NCBI GenBank assembly: GCA_964511665.1
Contig: CAZEHA010000041.1
Span: 1 to 33,742, forward strand
Direction: 5' to 3'
DNA: 33,742 bases
Source of the DNA: JAGOEF01 sp964511665
GTDB lineage: Bacteria > Bacteroidota > Bacteroidia > Bacteroidales > ML635J-15
Shown: positions 1 through 7,719 of the stretch, piece by piece
How positions within the stretch are numbered: position 1 is the stretch's first letter
Layout of the letters: every line of letters begins with the position of its first letter
Notes under the pieces: model-generated
What the model saw: the letters and a program-made list of their open reading frames with translations, nothing else
What the model was told of the DNA's origin: nothing
Database searches by the model: none
Translations under genes and position numbers: made by a program

Positions 1-41
1 GAAAAGTTTTTATTAATAATTATTCGTTCATATCTTAGCGC

Positions 42-569
42 CTAAATAATTACCAAATATCCTTCGATAGAGTTCAGTGGCGATTTGAGTTCGTGCGATA
101 ACAACGACAAGAATTGAAAACGGATTTGTTTTCCCTCTTTATACATTTTCTGAGTCATTTTTTTCAGAAAAATCTGTTTTGTAACGCCTTCAACCGATGA
201 GCGCAATTCCTGAGGTGTAAAAGGTTTCGGCACAAAATCGAAAGCGCCTATTTTTGTTGCCTGCACTGCCAATTCGAGCGAAGCATAAGAGGTAATCATA
301 ATCACCTTGGTTGTTGGCGATATGTTGTTGATGTGTTGCAATACCTCTATACCTTGAATTCCAGGCAGTTTATTGTCGAGATACACTATGTCGAAGTTGT
401 TTTCGGAAAGTTTTTCGATGGCTTCCTCTCCGGTTGAAGCATCGATAACGTCGAATCCAATGGCATCGTCCATAAAAGGATAGTCGACCACAAACTTATC
501 GAGTACCCTGTGCACACCCATGCGAATACCGGGTTCATCGTCAACAACCAAAATTTTCAGGTTTTCCAT
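42..569 (-). CDS. Receiver domain fused to a truncated histidine-kinase dimerisation (HisKA) segment
   Basis: The predicted protein has 175 residues. A receiver domain covers about residues 4-125, with the acidic pocket D10/D11, the phospho-acceptor D65 and the conserved lysine in VPKPF (K115). A helical linker follows, then a HisKA H-box around H159 (SHELKSPLN). The frame closes with TAG about 16 residues after the histidine, so no HATPase domain is present in frame. The start is placed at the ATG at 567-569 because the REC fold begins there; an upstream in-frame extension would only add residues from the preceding gene's 3' end. It lies 2 bases after the stop of the lone receiver and is the last gene of the hydrogenase operon. 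It is probably phosphorylated by the upstream H-cluster kinase. Either it is a genuine short REC-HisKA protein or a nonsense/frameshift remnant of a REC-kinase; the window ends too soon to tell. Confidence 0.75.
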   Translation of the reverse strand: MENLKILVVDDEPGIRMGVHRVLDKFVVDYPFMDDAIGFDVIDASTGEEAIEKLSENNFDIVYLDNKLPGIQGIEVLQHINNISPTTKVIMITSYASLELAVQATKIGAFDFVPKPFTPQELRSSVEGVTKQIFLKKMTQKMYKEGKQIRFQFLSLLSHELKSPLNSIEGYLVII

Positions 570-571
570 AA

Positions 572-970
572 TCAGAGTTTTAACAATTGTTTTATAGTTT
601 CTACAATCACCTCGGGTCTTGTTCCTTTTTCGAGATAGCAATCGGCTTTTATCCAACCCGATACATTACCACTGCCAAAGTCGAGACCTGTTTCGCCGGC
701 CACAGCGGTTGCAATAATAACAGGAACTTCGGGATAGGCTTTTTTAAGCTTATAGGCCAAGATAAAACCACTATCGTTGTTTTCCATCATCAAATCGAGA
801 AGAGCCAAATCGGGTTTCGAAGAAGAAATGATTTCTTCGGCCTCGGCCTGGCTATCGGCTCGTATCACGTTGAATCCGGCATTTTCGATATGATAGCACA
901 TTTGAAACAAATAGTCGAAATCGTCGTCAACTACTAAAATTGTAATATCTTTAAAATCAAGCTTTTTCAT
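572..970 (-). CDS. Single-domain response regulator (CheY-like receiver)
   Basis: The 132-residue protein is a receiver domain with nothing attached. The acidic pocket is D15-D17, the phospho-acceptor is D59 in the LALLDL strand, T88 sits in the conserved threonine position and a lysine follows at about K115. There is no DNA-binding or enzymatic output domain, so it should act by protein contact or as a phosphate relay. Its start codon overlaps the end of the upstream H-cluster histidine kinase by 14 bases, which implies translational coupling and makes that kinase the likely phosphodonor. The next gene, 2 bases downstream, is a second receiver with a HisKA segment, so the phosphate could pass between them. 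The family call is secure; the wiring is inferred from gene order. Confidence 0.85.
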   Translation of the reverse strand: MKKLDFKDITILVVDDDFDYLFQMCYHIENAGFNVIRADSQAEAEEIISSSKPDLALLDLMMENNDSGFILAYKLKKAYPEVPVIIATAVAGETGLDFGSGNVSGWIKADCYLEKGTRPEVIVETIKQLLKL

Positions 971-2948
971 TAATATATCGTGGTATTTCGATTATAAACT
1001 TAGTTCCTGTAGGCCCTGTTTCGGGGTCGGCATTGGTTACAATATTTATTTTCCCCTGGTGCATTTTAATTATACCGTAGGTAGTGGGCATTCCCAAGCC
1101 TGTACCTTTACCCTGTGCTTTGGTGGTAAAGAAAGGGGTAAATATTTTATCCATGTGCTCCTTTGCTATTCCGGTTCCTGTATCTTCGATCGAAATTTTA
1201 ATAATATCGTTCAGATCAGACAGATTAATACAAATATTCCCTCCATTGGGCATAGCTTCGATAGCGTTCTTCAGAATATTTGTTAATGCCTGTGTCATTT
1301 GTTCGGCATCAATCGAAGCCAAATCGTTTTTCAGCATAAAGCTGGTTTGTACTTGGATGTTGTTGGGGACAATCACCGATTTTAAAGCACGGTTAATAAA
1401 GGCTGTTAACGAAATATTATCGAGACGTAGTTTGTTTTTTCTCGCGAAATTAAGCAATCCACCAACAATATTTTTACAACGAAGTGCCTGATCGGTAATC
1501 ATTTTCAGATCTTCGGCCATGGGATTGTTGCTGTCGATTTCATCGAGAAGGATATTGCTGTACATGATAACCACGCCCAGAGGGTTGTTTAACTCGTGAG
1601 CAATACCTGCCGAGAGCTGCCCGAGATGCGCCAGTTTTTCGCTTTGTTTCAATGCTTGCTGCATCGAAGCCAGTTTATCGTTTTTCAGATTTAGTTCTTC
1701 GATTGACTGGTGTAGTTTTTTAATCATATAAGGCAAGCACATATCTATTTCGGCTAACCCACGCAACACGGCCACGGCATGCTCTTCGCACGATTCGTAA
1801 CCACAAGCCTGGCAATCGAGCCTGTCGGCAGGGTTAATTTTATCCATCGAATTCCAGATCGAAACAATTTCTTCGTGCGAAGGATAAACAACCCGGCTAT
1901 CGTCGGGGAGAAAACTTCTGCTAAGGTCGATTGATTTGTGTTTTGCCAGCGAAGACTTCCATTCTTTACGATTGGCTTTTTTCAGTTTCTCTTTTACATA
2001 GCGAGTAACGTATGCTCTGCTTTGATATGGCCTACCCTGCACCGACATTCCGGGTCCCATGATGCAGCCTTCGCAACATAGTAATTCAAGGTGCTGGTCG
2101 GCAATAAGACCATTGTCGAATTCGTTGATGGCTTCCTTGAAATGATTTTTACCATCGGCCACCACCACATTGCCATCTACAAAGTCTTCCGATACATTAA
2201 TCGATTGAATAATACCTCTCGAAACAGGAAAAATAGCACCTCTCCCACTGTACGGAGGATCAAAGTCTGATGGCTCTACGTTATCGTGGGTTATATTTTT
2301 CAACCGGAATATTTCGCGTATTTCTTTAAACGTGAGAACCAGTTCAAGCTCCTCCGATTCTGATTTTTTTGCAATGCAGGGTCCAACAAAAACCTGACGG
2401 TAATTGTTTCCATACTCATTTTTTATTACACGGGCCATAGCCATCATGGGAGAAACAACGGGAGCCAGATTATCGGTTAGGTGCGGATGGTATTTTGTAA
2501 TATAGTTTACAATGGCCGGGCAATCGCTTGATATGAATTTTTTTTCGTCGGGGTTGTTCAGCAGTTTCAGGTATTCGCGGGCTACCAAATCGGCACCATA
2601 AGCTACTTCAACCACTTTATTGAATCCCAAAGCCCTGAACATACCCACCACTTGTTTGTAATCGGTTGCTTCGGTAAATTCGGCAGGGAAACTAGGTGCT
2701 ATGCATACCACCGTTTTACTATTGGTGTTGAGTACATCGAGTAGCTCGCTTGTTGATTCGACAAACATTTTTGCTCCACGAGTGCAAACCTTCACACAGT
2801 TACCACAAGCAATGCAGCGTTCCTGTATTACCTGAGCCTGACCGTTACGAATACTTATAGCTTTTGCAGGGCAAACGCGCACACAACTGTAGCAGACCTC
2901 GCATCGGTCTTCGACAGTATAAATAATATTTTTATTCACCTTACTCAT
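957..2948 (-). CDS. [FeFe]-hydrogenase-like sensor histidine kinase (HydDB group C1-like)
   Basis: The 663-residue protein is a fusion. Residues 10-60 carry two [4Fe-4S] ferredoxin motifs (C16/19/22/26 and C45/48/51/55). Residues 80-320 are an H-cluster domain with the ligand cysteines C143, C191, C291 and C295. Residues 376-405 form a further CxxCGYxxC-type [4Fe-4S] motif (C379/382/387/404). A coiled segment follows, then HisKA with H451 (AHELNNP) and a HATPase with N557/N561, the EDTGTG box and GKGTGLGM. There is no membrane segment, so it is cytoplasmic. H-cluster proteins fused to histidine kinases are a known but little-studied putative sensory class. Here the usual PAS domain of HydS-type sensors is not apparent. 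The first Cys of the TSCCP motif is Asp (D142), and the Met of MPCxxK is Gly (G189). It overlaps hydA by 8 bases and precedes two receivers. It likely senses H2 or redox state; the ligand is inferred. Confidence 0.9.
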   Translation of the reverse strand: MSKVNKNIIYTVEDRCEVCYSCVRVCPAKAISIRNGQAQVIQERCIACGNCVKVCTRGAKMFVESTSELLDVLNTNSKTVVCIAPSFPAEFTEATDYKQVVGMFRALGFNKVVEVAYGADLVAREYLKLLNNPDEKKFISSDCPAIVNYITKYHPHLTDNLAPVVSPMMAMARVIKNEYGNNYRQVFVGPCIAKKSESEELELVLTFKEIREIFRLKNITHDNVEPSDFDPPYSGRGAIFPVSRGIIQSINVSEDFVDGNVVVADGKNHFKEAINEFDNGLIADQHLELLCCEGCIMGPGMSVQGRPYQSRAYVTRYVKEKLKKANRKEWKSSLAKHKSIDLSRSFLPDDSRVVYPSHEEIVSIWNSMDKINPADRLDCQACGYESCEEHAVAVLRGLAEIDMCLPYMIKKLHQSIEELNLKNDKLASMQQALKQSEKLAHLGQLSAGIAHELNNPLGVVIMYSNILLDEIDSNNPMAEDLKMITDQALRCKNIVGGLLNFARKNKLRLDNISLTAFINRALKSVIVPNNIQVQTSFMLKNDLASIDAEQMTQALTNILKNAIEAMPNGGNICINLSDLNDIIKISIEDTGTGIAKEHMDKIFTPFFTTKAQGKGTGLGMPTTYGIIKMHQGKINIVTNADPETGPTGTKFIIEIPRYINEKA

Positions 2949-4596
2949 CTCCTTGTGTATTTATATGGGTTAAGCGGTGTAATAACTGCTCCATTCTCAT
3001 TCCTTTTACGATAGCATTTTGCACTGAATGGGTCAACAAGCCGGTTCCCTGAAAGTCGAGTAGAATTTTTGACATAACCGGTGAAGCTATTTCTAATTGG
3101 CTCGAACCGTTAATGCAGCCGCCCGTACAAGCAGACATCTCGATAAAATCGGTTGTGTCGTCGTGTGCATAGGTTTCAAAATATGTGTTGATGGCTTGCA
3201 TACCATTCAGTACCACAAAATTATAATCTCTATCGTGTAGGGGAACTGTAAGGGTTTTTACATTTTTATTAGTCCGTAATTCATTAAGACGTGTGTCAAC
3301 AATAGTTTTCCCCTTTAGCACCTGCAAATTTTTAATAAGTGCCTCGCTAAATCCTCCGTTAAATTCGTGCAACATACTACCGGCACTGTATATATTATAA
3401 GGCTTTTCAATCAGGCTACGCTTCGGGAAAGGCACATATAAACCTCTTGTTCTGAGAAGCCGCAACAATTCGTTTGTACTTACAACAAAATCGACATCGG
3501 GCAATCCTTTGCTAAAATTGTGCACCTGCATTGCTTCGGTTTTACGTGCAATACAAGGCATTACTGCAACTACTGTTTGGCGGCCTTCGGCAACATCGTT
3601 CTTCAGCATTCTGGCAACAATTTGAAGCGGTGCGCGCAGTGGAGTAAGCAACGACACACAATGGGGGTGTTTCTGACGTATCCACTGTATTACGGCCGGA
3701 CAGTCGGTAAGGATTATTTTTTTTGATGTATTTTGATGATGTTGCAGCACCCATTCGGCCAATTGCGAAAAATAGATATCGGAGGCGAATGCATCGGGAA
3801 GCACTTTCGAAAAACCGGTTTCTTTAAGAGCAGCCACGAGCATTTCGAGTACTTCGTCGAATTTTTTGATACCAAACACAGCCCCGATCGATGCGATACT
3901 TGCTGCCGATAGCACAACAGACGTTTTTTCGGATGGCGAATATATTTTTTCGGTTATTTTCTCAATACCTGATTTTTCGCGTAATGCACCCGTAGGGCAT
4001 ACATTAATACACTGTCCGCACTGAATACATGAAGAATAGTACAAACCTTTACTCATCACTGTTTCAACGGAAGTATTTTTACCTCGAAATACATTTTCGA
4101 GAGCACTCACCCCCACAATTTGATCACATATTTTCACGCATCGGCCACACAAAATACATTTTGAATGGTCGAACACCAGGCCCTGACTCGATCTGTCGGT
4201 GCGGGCTTTCTTTTTTGTACCGGTGAATAGTCTTTCTCTGATATGCAGTTCTTCGGCCAACGATTGCAGTTCGCAACTACGGTTCTTGTCGCAATACAGG
4301 CAATCGTCGGGATGGTTTGTTAAGAGCAGGTCGACAATGGTTTGCCTACATTTAAGCACTTCGGGTGAATGGGTATGAATGCGGAGACCTTCGGTAACAG
4401 GGCTTGAACATGCCGGCATCAACTCGCCTGTTTCGTCGTTTTCAACAACGCATAAACGGCAGGCACCGGTGGGATTTAATTCGGGCAGATTACAAAGGGT
4501 TGGGATTTTTACACCATGCCTTTTCAGGCTATCGAGAATTGTCTCTCCCTTTTTTGCCGTAAGGCGGTTGTTATTAGCATAAAAAACAAGCTGCAT
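2941..4596 (-). CDS. hydA: [FeFe]-hydrogenase catalytic subunit HydA of a HydABC-type complex
   Basis: The 551-residue protein has the modular N terminus of trimeric NAD-linked hydrogenases. It has a [2Fe-2S] domain (C35, C46, C49, C63), a His-Cys [4Fe-4S] site (H95, C99, C102, C108), two [4Fe-4S] motifs (C147/150/153/157 and C190/193/196/200) and then an H-cluster domain. The four H-cluster ligand cysteines are present as C299, C348 (MPC), C490 and C494. Several normally invariant positions differ. The proton-donor Cys of TSCCP is D298, the Lys of MPCxxK is R351, the AP[SA]V motif reads SAAS, and the FGxTGGVMEAA segment reads EFNGGFSEA. It should make or oxidise H2 with electrons passed from HydB. 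It starts one base after the hydB stop and overlaps the sensor kinase. The H-cluster domain rules out a complex I NuoG. Maturases HydEFG are not in the window. Confidence 0.88.
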   Translation of the reverse strand: MQLVFYANNNRLTAKKGETILDSLKRHGVKIPTLCNLPELNPTGACRLCVVENDETGELMPACSSPVTEGLRIHTHSPEVLKCRQTIVDLLLTNHPDDCLYCDKNRSCELQSLAEELHIRERLFTGTKKKARTDRSSQGLVFDHSKCILCGRCVKICDQIVGVSALENVFRGKNTSVETVMSKGLYYSSCIQCGQCINVCPTGALREKSGIEKITEKIYSPSEKTSVVLSAASIASIGAVFGIKKFDEVLEMLVAALKETGFSKVLPDAFASDIYFSQLAEWVLQHHQNTSKKIILTDCPAVIQWIRQKHPHCVSLLTPLRAPLQIVARMLKNDVAEGRQTVVAVMPCIARKTEAMQVHNFSKGLPDVDFVVSTNELLRLLRTRGLYVPFPKRSLIEKPYNIYSAGSMLHEFNGGFSEALIKNLQVLKGKTIVDTRLNELRTNKNVKTLTVPLHDRDYNFVVLNGMQAINTYFETYAHDDTTDFIEMSACTGGCINGSSQLEIASPVMSKILLDFQGTGLLTHSVQNAIVKGMRMEQLLHRLTHINTQGDE

Positions 4597-4597
4597 A

Positions 4598-6511
4598 CTA
4601 ATTCTTGATTATTGCATTAAACTTACACGAATCGAAACATAAGCCACAGGCAATACATCTTTCGGGCACAATATAGTGCACCTGCTTTAAGCTTCCGGCA
4701 ATGGCATCGGCAGGGCAACGCTTTGCGCATATTCCACAACCTGTGCAGTTTTCGGGATTAATGCGAAACATTTTTAGGTTTCTACACACATCGGCACTAC
4801 ACACTCGCTCGAAAATGTGCTCTTCGAACTCATTCCTGAAATGCTTTAAAGCCGACAGCACAACTCCCGGGGCATTTTGACCCAATCCACACAAAGAGGT
4901 ACGAGTCATCACTCCTGCCATGTGTTCCAACTGCATCACTCCCTTAAATCGCAGCAATGTTGCAAATTCCTCGCTATCGTCGGGTCGGGAAACAATTCTA
5001 CGGAATATTTCCGACATGCGCTGCGAACCTTCGCGACAGGGGATGCATTTACCGCAACTTTCGTTTTCGATGAATTCCATGAAATACTTACACACATCAA
5101 CAATGCAGTTGTTTTTGTTGAGAACAGTAAAACTCCCCGATCCCAAATACAGATTCATTTGTTTAAGATGGTAATAGTCGAGAGGGGTGTCGAACTGCGA
5201 AGCCGGCACAAAACCTCCCGAAGGGCCTCCTAATTGAATGGCCTTCAATTCACCGGAAAACATCGACTCGTTGGTAGCATCAATTACTTGCTGTATGCTG
5301 GTTCCCATCTTCACTTCGACCACACCACCAACACGTGTGTTACCTGCAACCGAAAAAAGCTTTGTACCCGAATTAAAGCTATTACCCAACGACTGAAACC
5401 ATTCGGCTCCATGCAATAGAATTAAAGGGAGGTTGCACAGTGTTTCGGCATTATTAACAACAGTTGGCATGTTTAAGTAACCCTTTGTGGCAGGGTATGG
5501 TGGTTTTGGTCGCGGCATGCCCCGATTGCCTTCGAGATTTTCGATAAGAGCGGTCTCTTCGCCACACACATAAGCCCCCGGACTTTCGTAGATACTAATA
5601 TTCAAATGCATACCACTATCCCAAATATCATCGCCCAGCACATGAGCTTGATACAATATTCGTATTGCCTCACGCAAACGCTCAATGGCCAGTTGGTATT
5701 GATTTCGGATATAAATAATGGCTTCGGTTGCTCCCGACGCATAAGCAGCTATGGTAATGCCTTCGAGTAACATAAATGGTTTACTTTCTATCAGCAATCT
5801 GCCGGAAAAAGATCCGGGGTCGCTTTCGTCGGCATTGCAAATAAGAAATTTCTTATGGCTATGATGCTGCAATACTGTTTTAAGCTTAGCACCGGTGCTA
5901 TAACCTCCGCCTCCTCTGCCAGTCAGGCCACTTTGTGTTATTTCGTCGCAAACCGCTGCCGGAGAGTATGTATATAATGCCTTACGCAATCCATCGAACC
6001 CCCCAATTTGCTGATATTGTTGGAGGCTAACCGGTACAAGGCTTCCTGCATCTTTTAGCAAAACGCGATGTTGCAGCGAAAAAAATGGGAGATCGTCAAT
6101 AAAAGGAACTCCTTCCCATGGTAATCCGTAACCGGAGCTATATTGCCCCAGAATAAAGCAATTATCGGGTAGAATATGGTTTAACAACGAATCGAAGATA
6201 TCGGTTACGGCATTTGCATTCAGTTTTTGCAAACTGATTTTTGCACGGCCCGATATCTCAACATCCACCACCGGGTCAGAAGAACACATTCCCATACAAC
6301 CACATTCGTAAACCTCGGCTCGTACTTGATGGATTTGGATGTAAGACCTAATTTCACGAGCAGTTTCTAATATCCCTGCTATAATGCTACATGTACCAAT
6401 CTGAAGGAATATTCTCACACCTGTATCGTGATTGTATGAAACAGTGCCAGACGCTTCGGGGGCATTACCACTGACAGTAGTTTTATTCATATCAGGTGCT
6501 TTATCGCTCAT
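4598..6511 (-). CDS. hydB: NuoF-like flavoprotein subunit HydB of the NAD-linked hydrogenase
   Basis: The 637-residue protein has a thioredoxin-like [2Fe-2S] domain (C41 in GTCSIIAG, then C70/C72/C76), an NADH/FMN-binding NuoF core with the glycine-rich GRGGGGYSTGAK loop near residue 198 and an NADESDPG strand near 226. It then has an SLBB-like region, the NuoF [4Fe-4S] site (C486, C489, C492, C541) and a C-terminal pair of [4Fe-4S] ferredoxin motifs (C589/592/595/599 and C619/622/625/629). This domain order is that of HydB in HydABC hydrogenases, including the electron-bifurcating ones, where the subunit exchanges electrons with NAD(H). Whether this complex bifurcates with ferredoxin cannot be read from the sequence alone. 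It lies 41 bases after hydC and one base before hydA, so the three subunits are co-translated. Confidence 0.92.
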   Translation of the reverse strand: MSDKAPDMNKTTVSGNAPEASGTVSYNHDTGVRIFLQIGTCSIIAGILETAREIRSYIQIHQVRAEVYECGCMGMCSSDPVVDVEISGRAKISLQKLNANAVTDIFDSLLNHILPDNCFILGQYSSGYGLPWEGVPFIDDLPFFSLQHRVLLKDAGSLVPVSLQQYQQIGGFDGLRKALYTYSPAAVCDEITQSGLTGRGGGGYSTGAKLKTVLQHHSHKKFLICNADESDPGSFSGRLLIESKPFMLLEGITIAAYASGATEAIIYIRNQYQLAIERLREAIRILYQAHVLGDDIWDSGMHLNISIYESPGAYVCGEETALIENLEGNRGMPRPKPPYPATKGYLNMPTVVNNAETLCNLPLILLHGAEWFQSLGNSFNSGTKLFSVAGNTRVGGVVEVKMGTSIQQVIDATNESMFSGELKAIQLGGPSGGFVPASQFDTPLDYYHLKQMNLYLGSGSFTVLNKNNCIVDVCKYFMEFIENESCGKCIPCREGSQRMSEIFRRIVSRPDDSEEFATLLRFKGVMQLEHMAGVMTRTSLCGLGQNAPGVVLSALKHFRNEFEEHIFERVCSADVCRNLKMFRINPENCTGCGICAKRCPADAIAGSLKQVHYIVPERCIACGLCFDSCKFNAIIKN

Positions 6512-6552
6512 TGCTTATTTCATTTGAATAATTAATCCTCTGTCGTAAATTT

Positions 6553-7020
6553 TTATTCAGACTTCTTCAATAAACCACTAATAATTTCGCTTAATTGTTG
6601 TGTATCAACTCTTGTATAGTAGGTCTCGTTAATTTTCACAACTGGTCCTTGTGCACAAGCTCCCAAACAATTCACAAATTCAAGCGACAACATCCCATCT
6701 TTCGATGTTTGGCCTCTGTATAGGCCCGTAAGCCTACTTACTTCGGCATACAAATCGTGCTTGGTTTTTACGTGGCACGAAGTGCCGTTACACACTTCGA
6801 TATGGTATTTACCTTTGGGTGTAAATCGAAAGAAATTATAAAATGTTGCCAAAGAATACACCTTGCTTTCGGGAACGCCAAGGTATTTACTGATATCGGA
6901 AATGTTTTGGTGGCTGATGCATCCCGATTCAATTTGCAACAATTGCAGCAACCTCAACACATCGTTGCTGTTTCTGATATTGTTTTCGCTAATTAATCGT
7001 TGCATCAAATTGCTTTCCAT
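6553..7020 (-). CDS. hydC: NuoE-like thioredoxin-fold [2Fe-2S] subunit HydC
   Basis: The 155-residue protein matches the usual length of NuoE/HydC. It has an N-terminal helical bundle (residues about 1-75) with the ESKVYSLATFYNFF segment typical of the family. A thioredoxin-fold [2Fe-2S] domain follows, with the cysteine pairs CNGTSCH and CLGACAQGP. It passes electrons between the flavin subunit HydB and the hydrogenase or forms part of the bifurcation unit. It is the first gene of the operon. A TATTTTTG -7 element lies 18 bases upstream of the ATG, and the intergenic region is shared with a divergent ECF sigma gene. Confidence 0.93.
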   Translation of the reverse strand: MESNLMQRLISENNIRNSNDVLRLLQLLQIESGCISHQNISDISKYLGVPESKVYSLATFYNFFRFTPKGKYHIEVCNGTSCHVKTKHDLYAEVSRLTGLYRGQTSKDGMLSLEFVNCLGACAQGPVVKINETYYTRVDTQQLSEIISGLLKKSE

Positions 7021-7038
7021 ATGAATAAATTGTTTTTA

Positions 7039-7046
7039 CAAAAATA
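7039..7046 (-). promoter_or_regulatory. -7 element upstream of hydC
   Basis: On the minus strand this reads TATTTTTG, matching the Bacteroidota TAnnTTTG -7 consensus, 18 bases before the hydC ATG. No clear TTTG -33 box is found at standard spacing. A 12-base perfect palindrome, ACAAATATTTGT (7046-7057), abuts it upstream and may be an operator. Confidence 0.45.
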
Positions 7047-7070
7047 CAAATATTTGTTAAACAATAAACA

Positions 7071-7088
7071 CTGTTATTTCAATAACAA
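7071..7088. promoter_or_regulatory. Rex-like inverted repeat between hydC and the ECF sigma gene
   Basis: The sequence CTGTTATTTCAATAACAA contains perfect 7-base arms (TGTTATT/AATAACA) around a 2-base centre. It resembles the TTGTTAA-N4-TTAACAA operators described for the NADH-sensing repressor Rex in anaerobes, agreeing at 11 of the 14 specified positions by hand alignment. It sits 51 bases upstream of the hydC start codon. The binding protein is inferred, not shown. Confidence 0.4.
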
Positions 7089-7139
7089 TTAAATAACATA
7101 AAATAATGCAATGTTTTTTCCATTATCTAGCACAGGATA

Positions 7140-7169
7140 TTTGAAAAGCGATATTTTTTTATATATTTG
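7140..7169 (+). promoter_or_regulatory. -33/-7 promoter of the ECF sigma gene
   Basis: TTTG at 7140-7143 and TATATTTG at 7162-7169 are separated by 18 bases. They match the Bacteroidota primary-sigma promoter (TTTG ... TAnnTTTG). The -7 box ends 22 bases before the ATG at 7192. This supports 7192 as the start rather than the upstream in-frame ATG at 7111, which would lie before the promoter. Confidence 0.65.
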
Positions 7170-7191
7170 TAATAAATCGATTACCACTGCA

Positions 7192-7692
7192 ATGATGAGA
7201 ACCGACTGTTTCGAAAACGAACTCGCCGACATGCGAGAAAGCCTGCTACAAAGAGCGATGAATCTTTCAAAAAACTATGAGGAAGCCGAAGATTTAACTC
7301 ACGACGCCCTGCTAAAAGCGATTGTTTTCCGCAAGAAGTACCATGCCAACACCAATTTGAAAGCCTGGGTTTTTACTATTATGAAACATCAGTTTATCAA
7401 TCAACACCGCCGAAAACTACACTATAGAAGTTTAATGACTAAGGCTGCCATTGAACCTAATAGTATATTGAATCCCGATGCTACCCTAATGCCTTCGGCC
7501 GAAACACGACTTTTCTTTTCGGATGTAGAGCGATGTATTGCAAAATTGAACGATAAATACAGATGTCCGTTTACCGATTATGTTCATGGCTATAAATACC
7601 GTGAGTTATCGGAGAAATACGGTCTTCCGATTGGCACCATAAAGAGTCGCATACACTATGCACGTAAGCATTTGCTGAATACATTGGAATAA
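7192..7692 (+). CDS. ECF-type RNA polymerase sigma factor
   Basis: The 166-residue protein has sigma region 2 (about residues 10-75, with the YEEAEDLTHDALLKA core and an AWVFTIMKHQFINQHRR end) and sigma region 4 (about 110-165, with a YRELSEKYGLPIGTIKSRIHYARKHL-like helix-turn-helix, quoted here as split motifs YRELSEKYG and GTIKSRIHYARK). It directs RNA polymerase to a specific promoter set. The start at 7192 is chosen because a good -33/-7 promoter lies between it and the longer in-frame start. It is divergent from the hydrogenase operon and convergent with the OmpA-family gene, so no anti-sigma gene is beside it. Bacteroidota have many such orphan ECF factors. Its regulon is unknown; control of the divergent hyd operon is possible but unproven. 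Confidence 0.9.
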   Translation: MMRTDCFENELADMRESLLQRAMNLSKNYEEAEDLTHDALLKAIVFRKKYHANTNLKAWVFTIMKHQFINQHRRKLHYRSLMTKAAIEPNSILNPDATLMPSAETRLFFSDVERCIAKLNDKYRCPFTDYVHGYKYRELSEKYGLPIGTIKSRIHYARKHLLNTLE

Positions 7693-7719
7693 TTGCTATA
7701 GGTTTTGTATACAGTGCAA

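Noticed and set aside
1..41. Terminator at the end of the hydrogenase operon
   Set aside because: The 41 bases are AT-rich but hold no convincing hairpin, and the window ends here.
2941..4596. Reading HydA as a complex I NuoG subunit
   Set aside because: The N-terminal iron-sulfur modules are shared, but the C-terminal half carries the three H-cluster motifs with all four ligand cysteines and no molybdopterin-like NuoG domain.
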